Assembly (NCBI GenBank): GCA_002632355.1
Contig: NSJJ01000004.1
Coordinates: 149,611 to 213,610 of the forward strand
Reading direction: 5' to 3'
Length of the DNA: 64,000 nucleotides
Source of the DNA: Sulfuricella denitrificans
GTDB lineage: Bacteria > Pseudomonadota > Gammaproteobacteria > Burkholderiales > Sulfuricellaceae
Shown: positions 60,931 to 64,000 of the stretch, in pieces
Layout: every line of letters starts with the position of its first letter
Position numbering within the stretch: position 1 is the stretch's first letter
The notes under the pieces: generated by a model
Told to the model about the DNA's origin: nothing
Database searches by the model: none
Seen by the model: only the letters and a program-made list of their open reading frames with translations
Made by a program: the position numbers and the translations under genes

Positions 60931-61838
60931 GGCCTGTCAGCAGGCAACGCACGCTGTGGCGGAATTTTATGCACCGCCCAATTCGTTATCGCCCAAGACC
61001 AGAAATCTTCCAGAGTCGTCCCTGCCAGATCCGGAGGCGGCTCCTGCCCCAGATAATCCAGCACATTTAACAGTTGCGGCAATGGCTTTGCAATATCCAG
61101 GGCTGTCGCCAGTGTCTGCTTGCTCAGCTTTTCGCCCCTGTCATTTACGGCCACCGGAAGATGAAGATAAGACGGTGTTGGAAGATTCAGCAGGCGCTGC
61201 AGGTAAATCTGTCTCGGCGTGGAATCGAGAATATCTGCACCACGTACAATATGGCTCATGCCCTGCTCCGCATCATCCACCACGACCGCCAGCTGATAGG
61301 CATACAAGCCATCTGCGCGAAGCAATACAAAATCGCCCACTTCCGTTTCCAGTCGCTGGCCGTATTCCCCCAGAAGCCGGTCGCTAAAAAACACTAACGT
61401 GTTGTCCGTTTTCAGGCGCAATGCATGCCTCACCCTCCCCGCTTGCATCCCGCTCCGGCACTGCCCCTGGTAAACCAGACCCGTTGAAGTCTCTAGCGCA
61501 GAATCAGCAATCTCGCGTCGCGAACAATTACACGGATACAAAAGGTCCAGTTGCCGCAGGGTCTCAAGCGCAGCCCGGTACGCTTCGCCCCGCCAGCTTT
61601 GAAACATCACCTGCCCGTCCCAGTGCAGCCCAAAGGCTTCCAGCGTGCGCAATATATCGTCAGCCGCCCCAGCCGCCACGCGAGGGGGATCGAGGTCTTC
61701 CATCCGTACATACCACTCTCCCTGATGCGAGCGGGCATCCAGATAGCTGCCGACGGCCGCCACCAGCGAGCCGAAATGCAGAGGGCCGGTCGGCGAAGGC
61801 GCAAAGCGACCGCGATAACTTGTGTTTTGAAGGTCCAT
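60927..61838 (-). CDS. gluQ: Glutamyl-Q tRNA(Asp) synthetase
   Basis: 303 residues, the truncated GluRS-like length without the anticodon-binding domain. It attaches glutamate to queuosine in tRNA(Asp). The HIGH-region equivalent is RFAPSPTGPLHFGSL near residue 10, and the KMSKS-like loop is GEKLSKQ near 241. The Zn-binding CNCSRRE with later Cys in YQGQCRSG is present. The gene is convergent with the adhesin-like gene. Confidence 0.95.
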   Translation of the reverse strand: MDLQNTSYRGRFAPSPTGPLHFGSLVAAVGSYLDARSHQGEWYVRMEDLDPPRVAAGAADDILRTLEAFGLHWDGQVMFQSWRGEAYRAALETLRQLDLLYPCNCSRREIADSALETSTGLVYQGQCRSGMQAGRVRHALRLKTDNTLVFFSDRLLGEYGQRLETEVGDFVLLRADGLYAYQLAVVVDDAEQGMSHIVRGADILDSTPRQIYLQRLLNLPTPSYLHLPVAVNDRGEKLSKQTLATALDIAKPLPQLLNVLDYLGQEPPPDLAGTTLEDFWSWAITNWAVHKIPPQRALPADRP

Positions 61839-62013
61839 GAAGTCTGAATTTTGCGCCAGAGGAACGCCGCGAACAAAATCTGATCCTGGGTTTGTGCTGA
61901 ATTTATGCAGCAGATGACCATTGTAGTGTGAATTTCCAATAAACCTCCAGACCAGGCACTTGCCGACAAAAGCTCCAGTACAATGAAATCAAAAGTCCAT
62001 CCGGAGAAATCTC

Positions 62014-62658
62014 ATGCGCCCATTTTTCTCAAGCTCATTTATACGTCTGGTGGCGATATTGCTTGCCACGGCATTACTTGGCGCCTGTAGCAAGGCGAAG
62101 GTCGATGCGCTTCCTTCCGGCAGCGTGGTTCTTGCGCTGGGAGACAGCCTGACCGCCGGAAAAGGCGTAACGCCCGAAGAAGCATGGCCTAGCCTGCTGG
62201 CAAAACGGACTGGATGGGTCATGATCAATGGCGGCATCAGCGGCGACACGAGCGACGATGCCATGCAGCGCCTGCCAGACCTTCTCGATGAGCACAAGCC
62301 GGTTATGGTATTGGTAATGCTTGGAGGCAACGACATGTTGCGCCATATTCCGGAAGCAAAAACCATCGCGAACCTAGAAAACATACTCGACCAGATAAGC
62401 AAACACGGCGCAAAAGCGGTACTGCTGGCAACGCCGAGGCCTAGTGCGGCAGGCGCAATTTTTCAAAACTTGTCGGCGGCTGATTTTTACCCTGGCGTTG
62501 CCGAAAGGCACAAGCTTCCACTGATCAAGAACGCAATGGCCGAAGTGCTTTCCGATCCAAAAATGAAGGGCGACCCCCTGCATCCGAATGCTGCAGGCCA
62601 TGCGCTGTTTGCTGAAAAAATACGCGAAGAATTAAACCAGATCGGGTATATCCGCTAG
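62014..62658 (+). CDS. GDSL/SGNH esterase lipoprotein (TesA/arylesterase-like)
   Basis: 214 residues. A signal peptide ends in the lipobox LLGAC near residues 21-25. The SGNH blocks are present: ALGDSLTAGKG (nucleophile Ser), NGGISGDTSDD (Gly), LGGNDMLR (Asn) and DPLHPNAAGH (Asp and His). It should hydrolyse acyl or aryl esters in the periplasm or at the membrane; the natural substrate is unknown. GGAG precedes the ATG. Confidence 0.93.
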   Translation: MRPFFSSSFIRLVAILLATALLGACSKAKVDALPSGSVVLALGDSLTAGKGVTPEEAWPSLLAKRTGWVMINGGISGDTSDDAMQRLPDLLDEHKPVMVLVMLGGNDMLRHIPEAKTIANLENILDQISKHGAKAVLLATPRPSAAGAIFQNLSAADFYPGVAERHKLPLIKNAMAEVLSDPKMKGDPLHPNAAGHALFAEKIREELNQIGYIR

Positions 62659-62740
62659 CAGCATTCTGGATCAGGCAGGAATTGAGTCGCCAACTGAGCA
62701 ACAGGATGGCTTGCACCTGGTCAAATAGACTGGCATTGAT

Positions 62741-62758
62741 AACCGTTAATTATCGGTT
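62741..62758 (+). promoter_or_regulatory. Putative HigA operator upstream of higB
   Basis: AACCG-TTAATTAT-CGGTT is an inverted repeat about 13 bases before the higB start. Type II antitoxins with an HTH usually bind such dyads at their own promoter. A TTGCAC-like element lies upstream at 62711. Confidence 0.5.
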
Positions 62759-62770
62759 TACAATTACACC

Positions 62771-63049
62771 ATGATAAAGACCTTTCGGCACAAGGGGCTT
62801 GAGGGTTTCTTTCATACCGGCAGCAAGGCGGGAATACAGCCGCACCACTCCAGCAAGCTGCAGCTGTTGCTCACCTCCCTGGACAACGCCAAGAAGCCGG
62901 AGGACATGAACGCCCCAAAGTGGCGGCTTCACTCATTGGATGGCAACCTGGCCGATCATTGGTCGGTATGGGTAAATGGCAACTGGCGGGTGACGTTCCG
63001 GTTTGTTGGTGAAGATGTAGAACTGGTCGATTATCAGGATTATCACTAG
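62771..63049 (+). CDS. higB: HigB-family RelE-type toxin
   Basis: 92 residues. The fold is recognised from MIKTFRHKGLEGFFHTG and the C-terminal NWRVTFRFVGEDVELVDYQDYH, the signature of HigB ribosome-dependent mRNA interferases. The toxin-first order and the 11-base gap to the antitoxin are as in other higBA loci. The upstream dyad may bind HigA. Confidence 0.93.
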   Translation: MIKTFRHKGLEGFFHTGSKAGIQPHHSSKLQLLLTSLDNAKKPEDMNAPKWRLHSLDGNLADHWSVWVNGNWRVTFRFVGEDVELVDYQDYH

Positions 63050-63060
63050 GAGTAGATATT

Positions 63061-63348
63061 ATGAGCAGAATGCACAATCCGGCCCACCCTGGCCATGTGC
63101 TGAGGGAATGGCTACCGGATGGAATGACGGTCACGAAGGCCGCAGAGGAATTGCAGATTTCCCGCGTCATGCTCTCCAAAGTATTGAACGGCAAGTCGGG
63201 CGTAACTGCGGGTATGGCGTTGCGTCTTTCCTCATGGTTGAGTACGTCCCCTGATATGTGGCTGGGGATGCAGTCGCAGTGGGATTTGTGGCAGGCGGAG
63301 CAAGAGCCGAGGCCGAATATCAAGCCGCTGGAGAAGGTGGCCGCCTGA
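63061..63348 (+). CDS. higA: HigA-family antitoxin
   Basis: 95 residues. A Cro/C1-type helix-turn-helix (TVTKAAEELQISRVMLSKVL, about 23-42) follows the HPGHVLREWL start typical of HigA. It neutralises HigB and represses the operon. GGAG lies eight bases before the ATG. Confidence 0.94.
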   Translation: MSRMHNPAHPGHVLREWLPDGMTVTKAAEELQISRVMLSKVLNGKSGVTAGMALRLSSWLSTSPDMWLGMQSQWDLWQAEQEPRPNIKPLEKVAA

Positions 63349-63592
63349 CGGAGCGAGCCCAACGCGGCAAGAGCGGCAAGCCGATGGCGGGTGGATGCCT
63401 TCGGCGCTTTGTCAGATTGGTATGGTGTAGCGATGGCGCGGGGCTTGCAGAATTTGTTGCAAGCGCCGTGACTGAGCGGTCGGGTGTGAGAGTGTAAAAT
63501 TTAGGCCGGTTTGCCGCTCTTTTTATGCTAGCCCGGTGCTAGCCCAGCTAAAATAAGAAATTATCTTAATCTATCAAGAGTGGCGTACTTAT
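63349..63592. other. Gene-free stretch after higBA
   Basis: No plausible gene. An inverted repeat GCTTGCA-N8-TGCAAGC is at 63443-63464 and a short GCTAGCC direct repeat is near 63528-63545. The region leads into a damaged tRNA and an insertion sequence, so it is likely accessory DNA. Confidence 0.5.
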
Positions 63593-63694
63593 TGGCGCCC
63601 CGAAGACGAATCGAACGTCCGACCTACCCCTTAGGAGGGGGTCGTAGACCTGCTGCCTACTAGGGGTTGCTCTATCCAAATGCCCACTTCATCA
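63593..63694 (-). pseudogene. Damaged tRNA-Arg(CCU)
   Basis: The 3' half is tRNA-like on the minus strand: an anticodon arm CCCCTCCTAAGGGG with anticodon CCT, a T arm GACGTTCGATTCGTC and a 3' GCGCCA end. A TGGATAGAGC D-loop block is also present, but about 20 extra bases (with near-duplicate ACCCC flanks) separate it from the anticodon arm and the 5' acceptor strand does not pair with the 3' strand. It is therefore a broken gene or attachment-site remnant. Confidence 0.65.
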
Positions 63695-63916
63695 ATAAGT
63701 TACAGAACAAACTCTAATCTATCCATTTCCCTATTACAAGTGAAAACTGGGCTGAATTGTGCTGAAATTGTGACGTATTTTTAGAAGGGGGGAGGGTCTA
63801 TTTCAGATTCTAAAGTAGAGGTTCAGAACCCCAGACACATGAGAGGGGTAATCCCCCCGGAAATTAACGGCAATTAGAAGTAGAATTTTCTCCAAAGCAA
63901 CCCGAGGAAGTTTTAC
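63695..63916. other. Gene-free flank of IS3-type element
   Basis: No gene. The IS left inverted repeat probably lies in here, but its boundary could not be fixed because the other end is outside the window. GAGGAAG precedes the transposase ATG. Confidence 0.45.
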
Positions 63917-64000
63917 ATGAAGACATCACGCTTTTCAGACAGTCAGATCATTGCCGTACTCAAGCAGGCTGAGGGCGGTAGGCCGGTGCCAGAACTCTGC
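63917..64000 (+). CDS. IS3-family transposase OrfA, start only
   Basis: 28 residues are visible before the window edge: MKTSRFSDSQIIAVLKQAEG followed by GRPVPELC. This is the N-terminal HTH of IS3-family OrfA proteins. The rest and the OrfB partner lie beyond the window. Confidence 0.9.
   Translation, partial: MKTSRFSDSQIIAVLKQAEGGRPVPELC

Overview
The window reads as chromosomal DNA of a facultatively anaerobic, nitrate-respiring betaproteobacterium. Support comes from the ndk-rlmN-pilW order, a FimV-type polar protein, a narXL/narK1K2GHJI cluster, an HoxFUYH NAD-linked hydrogenase, a PDH complex whose E3 carries its own lipoyl domain, and moderately high GC. A sulfur- or iron-oxidising member of the Nitrosomonadales (Sulfuricella-like) would fit, but the exact taxon is inference.

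Layout. 1-2064 (minus): ndk-rlmN-pilW, with overlapping genes. 2214-6515 (plus): a SPOR-domain protein, kup, prfC. 6677-20073 (minus): the nitrate respiration block narX-narL, then narK1-narK2-narG-narH-narJ-narI, then a lipoprotein cytochrome c and a DsrC-like protein that lacks the catalytic cysteines. 20197-26111 (minus): pyruvate dehydrogenase aceE-aceF-lpdA. 26216-28736 (plus): an M17 aminopeptidase and moaA. 28754-32838 (minus): fimV and typA, separated by a 79-bp tandem array that copies the typA 3' end. 33196-34506 (plus): rhlE. 34570-36567 (minus): a glycine-zipper protein, a truncated hemoglobin and purT.

36644-42078 (minus) holds a five-gene Tat-exported molybdoenzyme operon of the PsrABC/TtrABC type (catalytic subunit, four-cluster ferredoxin, NrfD-type membrane anchor) plus a TorD-family and a HybE-like chaperone. 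It is preceded by a good sigma-54 promoter and is divergent from a PAS/AAA+/Fis enhancer-binding protein (42460-43806). This self-contained regulator-promoter-enzyme module is the best candidate in the window for an uncharacterised respiratory system. Its substrate cannot be read from sequence; a sulfur oxyanion or polysulfide is the likely class.

43814-49038 (minus): hoxFUYHW, a cytoplasmic NAD-linked [NiFe] hydrogenase with its protease. 49155-52609 (minus): two overlapping c-di-GMP genes. 52636-53058: a rhodanese. 53204-59176 (plus): a single-chain pyruvate:ferredoxin oxidoreductase (nifJ), slyX, a cupin and ettA. 59291-62658: an ankyrin protein, a coiled-coil protein, an adhesin-E-like protein, gluQ and a GDSL lipoprotein. 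The right end is accessory: a higBA toxin-antitoxin pair, a damaged tRNA-Arg(CCU) and the start of an IS3-type transposase.

Together the genes describe a cell that oxidises pyruvate aerobically (PDH) or anaerobically (PFOR), exchanges electrons with NAD/H2 through Hox, and disposes of them on nitrate and probably a second oxidised compound through the molybdoenzyme. No FNR box was recognised by eye; several dyads that may be operators are listed individually.
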